64,000 nucleotides of DNA from contig CM037460.1 of assembly GCA_021014325.1 (NCBI GenBank), positions 16,163,486-16,227,485 of the forward strand, in the 5' to 3' direction. Position numbers and translations under genes: made by a program. Under the pieces are notes generated by a model. The model had not been told where the DNA came from and made no database searches. It worked only from the letters and a program-made list of their open reading frames with translations. The DNA comes from Plazaster borealis. Lineage: Eukaryota; Echinodermata; Asteroidea; Forcipulatida; Labidiasteridae. Positions 1 to 11,300 of the stretch are shown one piece after another (the first letter of the stretch is position 1; the number at the start of each line of letters is the position of its first letter).

Positions 1-56
1 AAGTCGGTTTAAGTTAAATTATGACAGTTTGCTTGTTTGTCTTTTTGTTCACACAG

Positions 57-1905
57 TGCTACTGTTGATCATGGTTATGTAAGACTGTACCCTGACATGT
101 CCAGTGTATATCAAGCCCTCCTTAACACCTATGTAAGTACATGTAAATCTTGTAGGGACACAAAAAAAAGGAAACTACTTTTTAAAAAATGTTGTCAGTT
201 GACTTTGAAACAAACGGACAAGCATAAACATCACATCATTCATTGAAGGTTGAAGGTTGCAGAATAGTCTCAGTCTTTATATCGGTGCAGCCATCTTGTT
301 TGGCTCTTCATTTGCGAGGCTGGAAGGGAAAGTAGTCTGGCCCCATATGAAAGATTGTAGTCATAATTGTTATTGTGTTGTGGGAGCCAGACAGAGATAG
401 CAGCAGCCCGACAGCCTTAAAGAGCTCCCTTTGTGGGTTTTTGGTCTCCAATTTTGAACCTCCAGTTAATGGATGAGAAAATACTGCTCGGCATATAAAT
501 TTGCCAATAAAAACAAAAAAGCAGGGTACCAATTACAAGTAGTCACAATTTGAACACATTACCACTCCAGCTGAAAACCCATTCTGCCTCAGCAAGATAT
601 TTTTGTTGCTAAACTGAACAAAAGTTAACCCCCTCCCCACGTTCCATTGTTAACAATCTATTTCTGAACATTTCATCTGTTGTAGAAATATCGCATCCTA
701 GTCTTTAACGGAGACCAAGATGCCATTCACAACTTCCTCGGCAACCAGTGGTTTGTAACAAATCTACACAGAGAGGAAGAAGTGCAGTGGCGGCCATGGC
801 TGTACACGAGTGCACAATCCCAAGATCAGATAGCGGGCTTCGTCAAGGAATATGATAACATAGCTTTCCTTACAGTAAAAGTAAGTTGGGGTCCAATTCC
901 ATGAAGATAAAATTGCTTATGTAATGTATTTTCATAAGTAAACATTTGCAGTAGGACCAGTAATGGACAATATAAATCATGTGATATTTTGGCTGATAGC
1001 CTGTATCTGCAAAATTTGTTAGTGCTCAGCAATCGTTGGTTCCTGGGGTCGATTTCACAAAGCACTATAATTCATCTGAAGATGAGTTATCAGTATTACC
1101 ATAGTGATTTATATTGTGACATCACTCTTTGCTAAGCAACTGCGATGGATTTGCATTTACGATCAATCTTAACTCTTTGTGAAATCGAGCCCTGGAGGCG
1201 ATTTAACTGAACTACTATATGGGCCCTCCTATGTTTCAACGCATACGCATGTCAAATGGCGATCAGGGTGTTCTGACCCAGCTTTACAATCATCCCAACT
1301 ATAGTTTAGACTGGTCCCAACTGGAGTGTTACTGTTGGGAGGGCCCAACTATAGTTGGGAACCAGAGATTTGTCACCTGTTGTCAGCCGAGCGAAACTTA
1401 AGAGGATGAAAAATTTACTTCAGGAGACCCACTTATTGTGGTAATCTACATCACTATGACTGTCGTTATCACATATCAGGCAAACCCAGCTATAAATTGA
1501 TGGGCCCTCACAACTGTAACACTCAAGTTGGGACCGGTCCCAACTATAGTTGGGACGATTCTTAAGTTGAGACGAAACAAAGCCGCAGCTGCAAATTCAG
1601 ACACGCCCTTATTATTGCCTCTAAAAGGAGACCGAGGGTAGACGTGAAATTAATCTTGCACCCTGTTCACATCCTGAGCATCAGTAGTGATGTCTCTATG
1701 GATTATGGCACCATACTAAAGATCTTACTCTTTGTGAAGTCTTTGTTGAGCATACAACCCATTAACCCCTAAGTTTAATTCTTTTTGCATTAATATTTGT
1801 CTGTATCCCTTTCATGCTTAGAACGCTGGGTTTTGGACTGCCAGAGATCAGCCTTTAGCAACGGCTCAACTCATTTATAACTTCATCTACAAGCGACCGT
1901 ATTGA
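57..1905 (+). CDS. CTSA: Serine carboxypeptidase, cathepsin A (lysosomal protective protein) type, 3' part only
   Basis: Three exons are visible: 57-132, 686-880 and 1822-1905 (stop TGA 1903-1905). They have GT-AG borders and phases that close. The 5' part of the gene lies before the window. The translated end follows the C-terminal part of cathepsin A closely: YRILVFNGDQDAIHNF matches the human segment carrying the catalytic Asp (the NGDxD context is kept), then NQWFV, RPWL, QIAGFVKE and IAFLTVK match in order, and the chain ends YKRPY against human NKQPY. The family is a lysosomal alpha/beta-hydrolase with a Ser-Asp-His triad; in vertebrates it also protects beta-galactosidase and neuraminidase. 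The segment that should hold the catalytic His (human GAGHMVP) reads NAGFWTA here, so His is Phe. The catalytic Ser exon is outside the window. Either a catalytically dead paralogue or an unseen alternative last exon could explain this. I looked for a GAGHMVP-coding exon to about 3 kb and found none. Confidence 0.9.
1045..1193. repeat. Short inverted-repeat element (family D)
   Basis: The segment starts GGGTCGATTTCACAAAG and ends CTTTGTGAAATCGAGCCC, which are inverted copies of each other, and is about 150 bp long. A second, end-trimmed copy of the interior lies at 4526-4612 (shared core CACCATAGTGACTCATATTG). It has no coding capacity and is MITE-like. It lies in the last intron of the carboxypeptidase gene. 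Confidence 0.75.
1290..1556. repeat. Repeated palindrome CCCAACTATAGTTGGG
   Basis: The 16-base palindrome CCCAACTATAGTTGGG, or parts of it, occurs near 1293, 1347 and 1539, joined by further CCAACT/AGTTGG pieces such as GGTCCCAACT. The stretch could fold into several competing hairpins. No function is evident. Confidence 0.6.
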
Positions 1906-2090
1906 TCCATTTCTTTGATTCAGGTAGAATATGACGAGGGAAATGCTTAATTTATTACTAATTTAAATATTTTTGGACAAAATACCTCTTCAAATTAAAG
2001 GCAAAGTTTGACTGCGTATGATTTAGTAGTAGTTCATAAACCATTTGCCTGTTCACCAACGTCAATCGCGGCTACTGTCTGCCACGCCTT

Positions 2091-2412
2091 CCATTTTGGG
2101 AGTCAAATTGCAAGTACAAATTATGGTAAGTGTGCAAACGCCGTGTCACCAAAAATGCGCACAACGCTGTATAGCATAGGTGGACATTGACTCCCAAAAT
2201 GGCACCACCAAGATTATTGTGATGTTGCTGTCAGGTGATTTGGGTCAATATGATGCTCACAAAGTGAGATAGTTGTTCACACTTGGTTACTGGTTTGCCA
2301 TTTTGGGAGTTGAAGTGCATGTAAAGACATTGTGCATGTCTAATCGTGTGTATGTTGCAAAATGCGCACCACATAGTACCACTTTGGGAGTCCGACTACC
2401 AAAATGGTGCAA
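2091..2412. repeat. CCATTTTGGGAGTCAA inverted-repeat elements (family E), two adjacent copies
   Basis: One copy spans 2091-2203, starting CCATTTTGGGAGTCAAATTG and ending TTGACTCCCAAAATGG. A second, diverged copy spans about 2293-2412. The same ends and interior recur at 26370-26712 and, shorter, at 35896-35943. It is a dispersed non-coding element. Confidence 0.7.
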
Positions 2413-3954
2413 CCAAAAGATATATCATGGGTAATGACAATCCACAATATCAGCTGATCGAAAACGTTATAATAATATGCACTAATAATAATACTGCAAT
2501 ACAACTCATTAAATTTGTTCAAAATCTTGCTGTCTTATTTAAGCATGAGATCAGTAAATCAAGAATGTGATAACAGTATTAAATATATTGGTATTCTTGC
2601 ACTAAAAACAAAAGGAGCAATGGACACAAACAAAACTCCAAAAACAAAGAAGCAAAAAATAACAAATGTGACCGTGAAAATGTTCTATCAGTTCAATATA
2701 CAGTTGTCAAAAAAATGATTTAAATGCATGACATATCAGCAAACCTACTTTATGAACTAACATGTACACAAGAGTTAAACATTCCTAGTAAAATAAAAAA
2801 CAATGAAAACAAAATCTGCCTGACAAAAGCCTCTAATCTTACCTTACGTAAACCATGTTTGCAGGGAAAGCAAATGTGATATAACAAGTTCAGTGTAAAA
2901 AAAGGTACCAGACTATTTCCCTGGTAGCCTGGGATATGACACAGCATTCAAAGCCATATGTCTACCTGCTAATTTGTTGCTGATACTAAAAGGTACCTTA
3001 ACTTAAATGTCCACTTTAAACAAAATTCATGTTTAGTAGGTTTTAATAAACCATATATTTTGTATAAGAATATTTTTTAAAAAGGTCGATTTAGTATTAC
3101 TTTAGTTTTTTATATTACGTTGTCTCTCAGACCACCTCTGATGAATTTTCAAACTGTCTTATAGTCAACTTGAGCAATTTTGACTTTTTGCACCAAAACT
3201 TTCAATTACATTTGAAATATACAAATTTTGAACGAGTAAAAATGTTTGGTGTAAGGCATAACAGTACTGATTATTTGTTATTTTGTATGTAATATGATAA
3301 TTATTGCCGGACTTTAAACACATGAAGATTTGCAATTTGTCTGCCCACAAACTATCAGTGTTATTATGGAATCCAGATTGCCAAGCCCGAAGTTCAGAGC
3401 TGTATCTCAACTTTTGTTTGAAAGTGAATTTAATTTACTTGATATAATTTGCCATATATTGTAACAAAATGAGAAATTCAGAAAGAAAAAGAAGAAGAAA
3501 AAGTACATCGCAATTAAATAGGCTGATCCATTAGGCTCCGCCCCTTCATGCATTGGCCGATATGCGTTAACCATTTAGGTTCCCATGGACAGTTTCTCTG
3601 GTGAGAGGGACTTAATGGATCAGCCTGTTTAATTCCACAAATAACAGGAAAAGTTTGTAAATAATACACCACTCAAGAATTGTTAAATGATTAATACTGT
3701 CACAGAAAATAATTGTCTTATAGACAGTAAAGTTGACTCTTTTGGTTAAATTAATAGTTAAACTATCAAATTGACTTTGGGCACATTTTATGCCAGTAAA
3801 TAAAGTTCTAGAATGAAATATGTATCAAATTAAAAAAAGAAATAAACTCAAGGATAAAACCTAACTTCTTGTGACAAGTCATTTCTTGTAGTATTAGAAA
3901 TTGAAAGACACAATATTGATCATGAAAGGATAACACAAAGCACTAAGACTCATC
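2413..3954. other. Intergenic, AT-rich, between the carboxypeptidase and TINF2 3' ends
   Basis: No exon is recognisable. At 3519-3626 there is a small element with ends GGCTGATCCATTA and TTAATGGATCAGCC as inverted repeats. The rest is AT-rich with scattered AATAAA-like strings that cannot be assigned to a transcript. Confidence 0.6.
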
Positions 3955-3958
3955 TTAA

Positions 3959-4519
3959 AGGCACTGAACACGTTTGGAAATTGTCAAAGACCAGGGTTCT
4001 CACTTGGTGTAAATAACAAGCCTGTGAAAATTTGGGCTCAATTGGTCATCGAAGTTGCAAGAAAATGATGAAAGAAAAAACACCCTTGTTGTACAAATCT
4101 GTGTGCTTTCAGATAGGAATAAAAGGCTTCTTGCAAGAAGTCTTTTATTATTTTAGTGAGAAATTACCTCTTTCTCAAAAACTACGTTACTTCAGAGGGA
4201 GTCGTTTCCCAACATATGCATAAAATAACAAGCCTGTGAAAATTTGGGCTCAATTGGTCATCGAAGTTGCAAGAAAATTATGAAAGAAAAAACACCCTTG
4301 TTGTACAAATTTGTGTGCTTTCAGATAGGAATAAAAGGCTTCTTGCAAGAAGTCTTTTATTATTTTAGTGAGAAATTACCTCTTTCTCAAAAACTACGTT
4401 ACTTCAGAGGGAGTCGTTTCTCACAATGTTTTATACTATCAACAGCTCTCTGTTGCTCGTTACCAAGTCACTTTCTATGCTAATATATATTTTGAGTAAT
4501 TACCAAAGTGTACATGCCT
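3959..4519. mobile_element. TTAA-flanked MITE, family A, with a 212-bp internal duplication
   Basis: The left end is TTAA followed by AGGCACTGAACACGTTTGG. The right end is a degenerate inverted copy (ACCAAAGTGTACATGCCT). The core AAATTTGGGCTCAATTGGTC..TTTTGAGAAAGAGG type sequence is present twice in direct orientation with a 212-base period (4013 and 4225). Full copies elsewhere are about 365 bp, so this copy has grown by internal tandem duplication. The small open frames here come from the repeat and are not genes. Confidence 0.85.
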
Positions 4520-4777
4520 TCAAGTTGAGTTGTCAGTATCACCATAGTGACTCATATTGTGACATCACACTTTGCTTAGCAATTAAGATTGATTAGCAGT
4601 TAAGATCAATCTTAAAGGGGAGCATTGCCTTGGATCGGACGAGTTGGTCTAAACAAAGCGTTTGTAACCGTTTTTTATAAAACGCATATGGTTAGAAAGA
4701 CGTTATAAAAGTAGAATACAATGATCCACACAAATATGTCTCGAAATTGCGTGGTTTTCCTTTTACTTTGCGAGCCA

Positions 4778-4836
4778 ACACGGTCAGCCATTTTGTGGGG
4801 TCAAAAATTTGACTCCACAAAATGGCTGACCGTGTT
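4778..4836. repeat. Near-perfect 59-bp hairpin
   Basis: Arms of about 29 bases (CACGGTCAGCCATTTTGTGG and its complement) surround a tiny centre, with one mismatch. It lies between the carboxypeptidase and TINF2, within non-coding DNA that starts near 4620. Confidence 0.8.
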
Positions 4837-5324
4837 TTTAGTTATATCTTACAGTCAGTTCTTTGAAGTCCCAGGCGGCATAAAAACGTATTAATTATCA
4901 TATTCACCAGCACTATACCATTATGTTTGTCAAGAAAGGCACTACTTCACAAAGATGGACAATAAATATATATTATTGTATTTTTTTTTACAAATAAAAA
5001 CAGAGGAGGCACTGTAAGCTATATAGAATTATTTCTAAAAGCAGTGAAAATTTACGACAATATCAGCTTGCTTGGTCTAATACCAAGCATGGTTTGGCTG
5101 AGCAATACTGAATCCATCAGAATACTGAACTTTGTTCACGTCTATGAGAATACTAAACACCCAGACCTTCGAACTCTGATAAAACTGGAATTCCACACCC
5201 CCGTTCTCAGCATGGTACTAAGGTTTGGCTATACACAGTACTGAAGCAACCACAGTCTGGGCTGAACCAGGGATGGAGTTTTTTTGAGGAGTTTGGGGTA
5301 GTTCACAGCCCCCATCTAGTACCC

Positions 5325-8300
5325 TCATCTTGGAGTAAAATCTAATCGCTTGTATCTTTTCTTCTTATCCTTGGTGAGGGCTCTGATATCTTTGGGCTGT
5401 AGGTAGAGAAACAAAACATAAAAAGACACACCAATGAAAATGTTTGTAGAGTGTTGCAGAGCTATTTTGCATCTTGCAATCAGGGAAATTTTGTACTAAC
5501 AATCAGGGAGATATTTAGAATTAAATTCAACATAATTGGGAAAAGTTTCCATAACCAGGGAGATTTTCGAGTTGTTCATCAGAACATGGAAAGTTTGGGT
5601 TTTTTCAGGGAACTTTTTGGAGAATCAGAGGGAACTTTTTGCAGAATCAGAGAGAGTTGGCAGATGGTGTTGGTCAAGCATTTAAAAAAAAAAACAACAA
5701 CATAATCCAATTTAACACAAAAAATTGATACATCAAGGAAGATTAATTTTTATAAGGAAGAAAAGCATATGCATTAGCTCAGCATCGAACAGTTTTTGAC
5801 AAGAGAATGATGCCACCAGAGTATGTGGCAAATAGTTTATAAATGAAACTGTTCCACTGCTCAGGTTAGCTTTTTTGGTGACAAGCTACATGTACAACAA
5901 AATGCAGTATTTTTTTGCTCAGCTCCTCCCTGTTAAATATGAGCAATTCACAACACAGTGTGCCCTATACAGTTTGCCCAGGATTGGAAAAAAGGTTGAC
6001 AAGAGTTTTGGGGTCGACGCGCTGCTGCGGCCAGTTGATTAGGTTTGTTCGTAGTTTGCAAGCAGATAAAGCAGCAAGGTTGTATTTTTGTGAAAGCCGG
6101 TGAGGCCATATTATGTCCGTCAGCCATTTCAATCACGTCCCAAATTGCTTGCGCGGTGCCGAGTTGCGAGTATAATTTTTTTCAGTGGACCGCTGTTTGG
6201 GAAAATGGCGAAAATATTGTGTATCACCCGCATTGAGTCAAACAATATGCCTTTCGACTCAGCCTAATAAATTATGTGAGATAATTATCTGAAGGGATGA
6301 AGAGAAGGCTTTGCGATTCTTGAACTAACCTTCATTTTATAGAGTCGTACTGTGCACTCTCTCATTTGGATGAGCCCTTCTGTGACGTTTTTCTTGGGAG
6401 GTGTGTGCAGATACCTCTTGAGCGTTGGGATGCGTCGGACTAATGGGATTTCTGAATCCGGACGCAACTATGGGTGAAATATTGAGCAGATAAGATTCAG
6501 ATTTTCTTGATGAAGTTTTATCATTTTTGTGACATCCAGTTACACATACAAATGGAATGCAATATTGACCCGTTTTCCCAATCTGTACACTGTTTACTGT
6601 TTACATGCACTATTGCCCTATTCCAGGAAATTACCTGTACATGTATGTCGTACCATTTACAAATGGACACCAATTTATGTGTGTCATTTAAATAAAGATG
6701 TTCTATTGCCCACTTTGCCAGTCAATTTAACCAAACTATTGCCTTCTTCTGCAGGGCAATATAACATTTAAATACAGAAAGGCACTAGTGCCTTCCATGC
6801 TGGTCAATATATGAATAGCACTTCACAAACACCTTTTCCCTCTTTGCAAGTCAATATTATTTTCTAGACACAGCCAAGTGACCCCTTTGTCAGTCGATAT
6901 TTCTTACTAATTTACCTCGACACTTGGCAGACTGCTGCTATCAGACCAGGAGCCAGTCCCATCATCAGAGTCGGACACAAAAGACTCGTCTGACAAAGAA
7001 TCTTCACCCGGCGATAATTCTCCAGCGTCCTCGCACACTTCTGAACAATTCACTATCAAATCACAAATAAATAACAATAATGTATCACAAACAGATTTGA
7101 TATATCACAGTGTGATACAAAATTTCTGGGTTGCATCATTCGAACGGCATCTGTGTCACTAAAGGTGACTTTATTTATCAAGGCATTCTGTAAAGTAAAA
7201 TCTAATTCTCTTTGAAATGTAGACTGTTACTAGAGCCATTTTCTTAGGTAATATTGATACGTCTTTGTTTGTGTCAAACTTGCAAAGACTAAGAAAGAAC
7301 AATGGAGGACAATGTTACTCACAGTGTTTCTTGGCATCGCTGTCTTGACTTAATCTCGTCAGCATGACTACAGGATGTTTCTCCTTAGCATCAATGGAAT
7401 TCAACACATCCTGGACACACAAACACAATCAAATAAAACAAGAGTATTTATTATCCAAAGGCACAGCTATTTTGTCGTAATTTTTCAGGTCTCAATATTT
7501 CCGAGTCAGAAGGTTGGGAGAGTTGCATAAAAACTGAGATTACACAAATCCACCTTACCGTAGTTTCATCATGTACGTCAGTGGTCCGGCATGTCTGTTC
7601 CGTCTCGGACACACTCTGGTAATCACCGGCATGGTTGCCTTTGTTTTCCCCGTTGCTGTCTGTATTGCCATGCTCGGATACTTGGCGCAATGCCGAGCGT
7701 CCATCAGCCTGCTCACTCGGGGGTGTCTCTGGAACAACCTTGGTTGAACTGCCACTGTGAACGAATCCCCATTCAAAATCACATTGAAAACTTTGCACGG
7801 AAACATAAAGCTTCTGTAATAAGATTGCATTCAAGACAAAGTTAAAATCGTTAGTAACAAACTTGTGGCTGAATTCCAGATTTGAGTCATTATCTTGGCA
7901 CTCATATCTTTGAGCAAGATACTAAATACTTCTCGTTACTTGGACTAAAGGGATTTACTGCCAAGAGTATATAGATTATGCACATGACGTCATTTGAGTC
8001 GGTCACCCTCAGCGAGAGGACAAAAGAAGGTTGCTCATTGGCCCATCCTGTGCGTTGCGCGTACATAGATGTGCGTTCTCCATTGTTTCATGATCATTTT
8101 ACCTCCAAGATGGTGGCATAATTACGTTAATGCACAAGGACCATTGTTTTTTAAATAAATCGTTAACACAACGAGAGGACAAAAGAAGGTTGCTCATTGG
8201 CCCATCTTGTGCGTTGCGCGTACATAGATGTGCGTTCTCCATTGTTTCATGATCATTTTACCTCCAAGATGGTGGCATAATTACGTCAATGCACAAGGAC

Positions 8301-11300
8301 CATTGTTTTTTAAATAAATCGTTAACACAAAACAATGCACTGATTTTGCTGCCCAGGCTGCATACTCCTACATGAAAGAAATGAGGTGGTTTCTGGAATT
8401 CCTTTAGCAGGACCAGCAGGTATAAAACAAAAAATTCAACAGCCTGAATCCTCAACTAAACAAGGTTTGAGGTATTTCCAACAAACTGACCTTTGGGTGG
8501 GTTCCAGGGAGACCAAATTGTCCGCCTTGGTGACTGGATAAACTTGGAGGTCAGGAACCACTGGATTGTGAACGACACTCGTCAGCTCCCTCATCTCTTC
8601 CTCCAGAGAAGTCATCCCTCCAAGCATACTCCGTGAGACAATAGGGAAGGATCTCCCCACCGGTAGCCCCGCCAGAATGGAGAGGCTACAGTTGGACTGA
8701 TCACTAGTGCTTTGCTGTGACTCACGGCTACTTTTGCTGACTTGTGTGTTGCTGGGGTCAGAGGTTAAATAGTTGGGGCTAATGTACACAACATCGCACT
8801 CATTCCGGGTGTAGTTTTTGAGAATCTGGCTTGTTTCCTCGGTACCCGAAGATGTAAATTGCAATTGTGCTTGCTCCAGACAAGCTTTTAGATTGTTAGG
8901 AGTTCCCGTCTTTTGTGGTTTTGCCCGAGGATGGTTTTTGCTGAAATAAATTCTGCTTCTGCTGACAGGTAAAGATTTTGACATGGGTAAGATGTTGTTC
9001 GAGGCGGCAACTCCTCCTGCCATCTTTTCCCCTTGAGACTCTCGGATGGCTGTGAATCCATCTTCAATGGCTGTAAATCCATCTTCAATGGCTGTGAATC
9101 CCTCACCGAGACTAAGAGGTGCAAGTCCTCCGCTGATGGGTGAGAATCCCTTGTTAATGGACATGATTCCCTCTCTAATGACTGTGAATCCCTCGCTAAG
9201 GGGTGCAAAATCCTCACTTGCGGGTGCAAACTCCTTTGAAATGGATGCTAATCCCTCCCTCAAAGATGTGAATCCGTCTCTAATGGATTTGAATCCCTCC
9301 CTAATAGATGTGAATCCATTCCTCACTAGTGTCAGTCCCTTATTAATCGGATTGACTCCCTCTTCAATTATTGTGAATCCTTGTGCAATAGATCTGAATC
9401 CATCTGTTATGGATGTGGATCCCTCCCCTATAAGATTGATGCCCTTTTCGATGACTGCGAATCCCTCACTGGTGGGCATGAATGCCTTTCCAATAAGTTT
9501 GAATCCCCTTCCAATGGATTCAAATCCCTCTCTCAATGGTGTGAATCCATTTCCATTAAGTGTGAAATCCTCTCTGATGGATGTGAATCTTTCTCCAGTG
9601 GCTGTGAATCCTTTCCTATTGGTTGTACATCCATGTGCAAGTTCCCTATTGGCAACAGACTCGTTTGATTTTGGAGTTGCCCGTCTGGATGCCCATCCAA
9701 ACTTTGAATCATTTGTCTCCGATGCCTGGAAACCAAAGCGACTTCTACAAACCCGCTGGTCATCAACTTGAGTTTTCTCACATGTAACTGGAGGTTTTAT
9801 TCCCTGACCTGATGAAGTACCTGAATCATCATGTCGACGGGAATCGGTTTGCGTCTTCCTCACACCACAAATCTCCCCTGATGTCTCCATGAAGCAGGAG
9901 GCACCTTCGACTACATCCGCAGAATCCGGAAATTGGGGTGGAGACAGTTTATCGTTCATCCAGCCGTCGTACTGAGCTTGGTGGGCCGACTTTGGTGATG
10001 CAGAAAGTAGGTCGTCCAGCATCTTTTCTCTGGGGATGCCATCATGGTTCGTCTTTTTGACTTTATCAACTGTGTGCTGAGGTGTGAAAGGGTCTTGATT
10101 GGTGGATTTTTTTGTTGCGCTGCTGGAAGGTCTTCCATGGATCTCAGTTGACACCAGACAGGCAAAGGTATCTGATGAACTGGTGTCGCCCGATTCTGCA
10201 GTAGCTCTTGAATCTACAAATCAAAAATCGATTTAGCGTCATCTAGCCATGGCGTATTATTTTCTACTAATACTCCCTTTTAAAAGTATTAATACTAAAA
10301 TCTATTGCATTCTGTTGAAATTGCCCCCTTCAATTAATATTGGAAAAGCTGAAATCAAACAAGTGAAAATGCGAGTGTGAAGATGCCATTCGTTATTATC
10401 AGCCAATGAGAAATTTTGAGTAGCAAGTGCTCTTTAAACTTTATTTAGCCATTAATTCTAAACACCTGTGTCTATTCCTTACTGTCCGATATCTCCATGT
10501 CCTCTGTCGTAGCATCCTCTGCCTCCCAGCAAGTCTTCAAGATGGAGAGGAGGGCATCTTGAGATGGGGCACCTTTGAAAATTTTAGAAAGCAGCTGGTC
10601 TATTCCGTCGGACTGGGAGTCTTGAAATTCTTGTGCAATTTGTGATTGGGGGCCTTCCGCTATGATCTGGAGAAGAAAAAATAATAACAAGATTGAATAT
10701 GTAATATTGAACAAAAATAATTCTTAAAATACATCACATTTTGAAGAATTTGACATTCAGTGATACAATTTTATTCTGCATTAAAGGTATCGTACACGTT
10801 TGGTAATGTCTCAAAACAAATATTAGCATAAAAACTTACTTGGTAACAAGCAACGGAGAGCTGTTGATAGTATAAAACATTGTAGGAAACGACTCCCTCT
10901 GAAGTGACGTAGTTTTTGAGAAAGAGGTTAATTTCTCACTAAAATAATAAAATCTTCTTGCAAGAAGTTTTTATTCCTATCTGAAAGCACACAAATTTGT
11001 ACAACAAGGTTGTTTTTTATTTCATCATTTTCTTGCAACTTCGATGACCAATTGAGCCAAAATTTCCACAGGCTTTTTATTTTATGCTTATGTTGGGATA
11101 CACGAAGTGAGAACACTGGTCTTTGACAATTTCCAAACGTGTTCAGTGCCTTTAAAAGGAATGAAGGAGACATAATGTAAGAATGTGAGAGAGGTCTCTA
11201 AAAAATCAAAGCTCAAAATTCAGAAAAATATTTGTACACATTGTATCAGCAGATACAGTGATTGAGACATCCATAAGGAAACTGTGGTATTGGCCAGTGG

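Noticed and set aside
4032..4483. Two near-identical small proteins [11 protein letters not shown]..
   Set aside because: Both are translations of the family A MITE; the same string recurs at the other copies (25030, 59039).
9046..9771. 241-codon open frame on the + strand with MAVNPSS-like repeats
   Set aside because: It is the antisense of the TINF2 heptad array; a 21-bp tandem repeat without stops in one frame often leaves another frame open. Splice sites and homology support only the minus strand.
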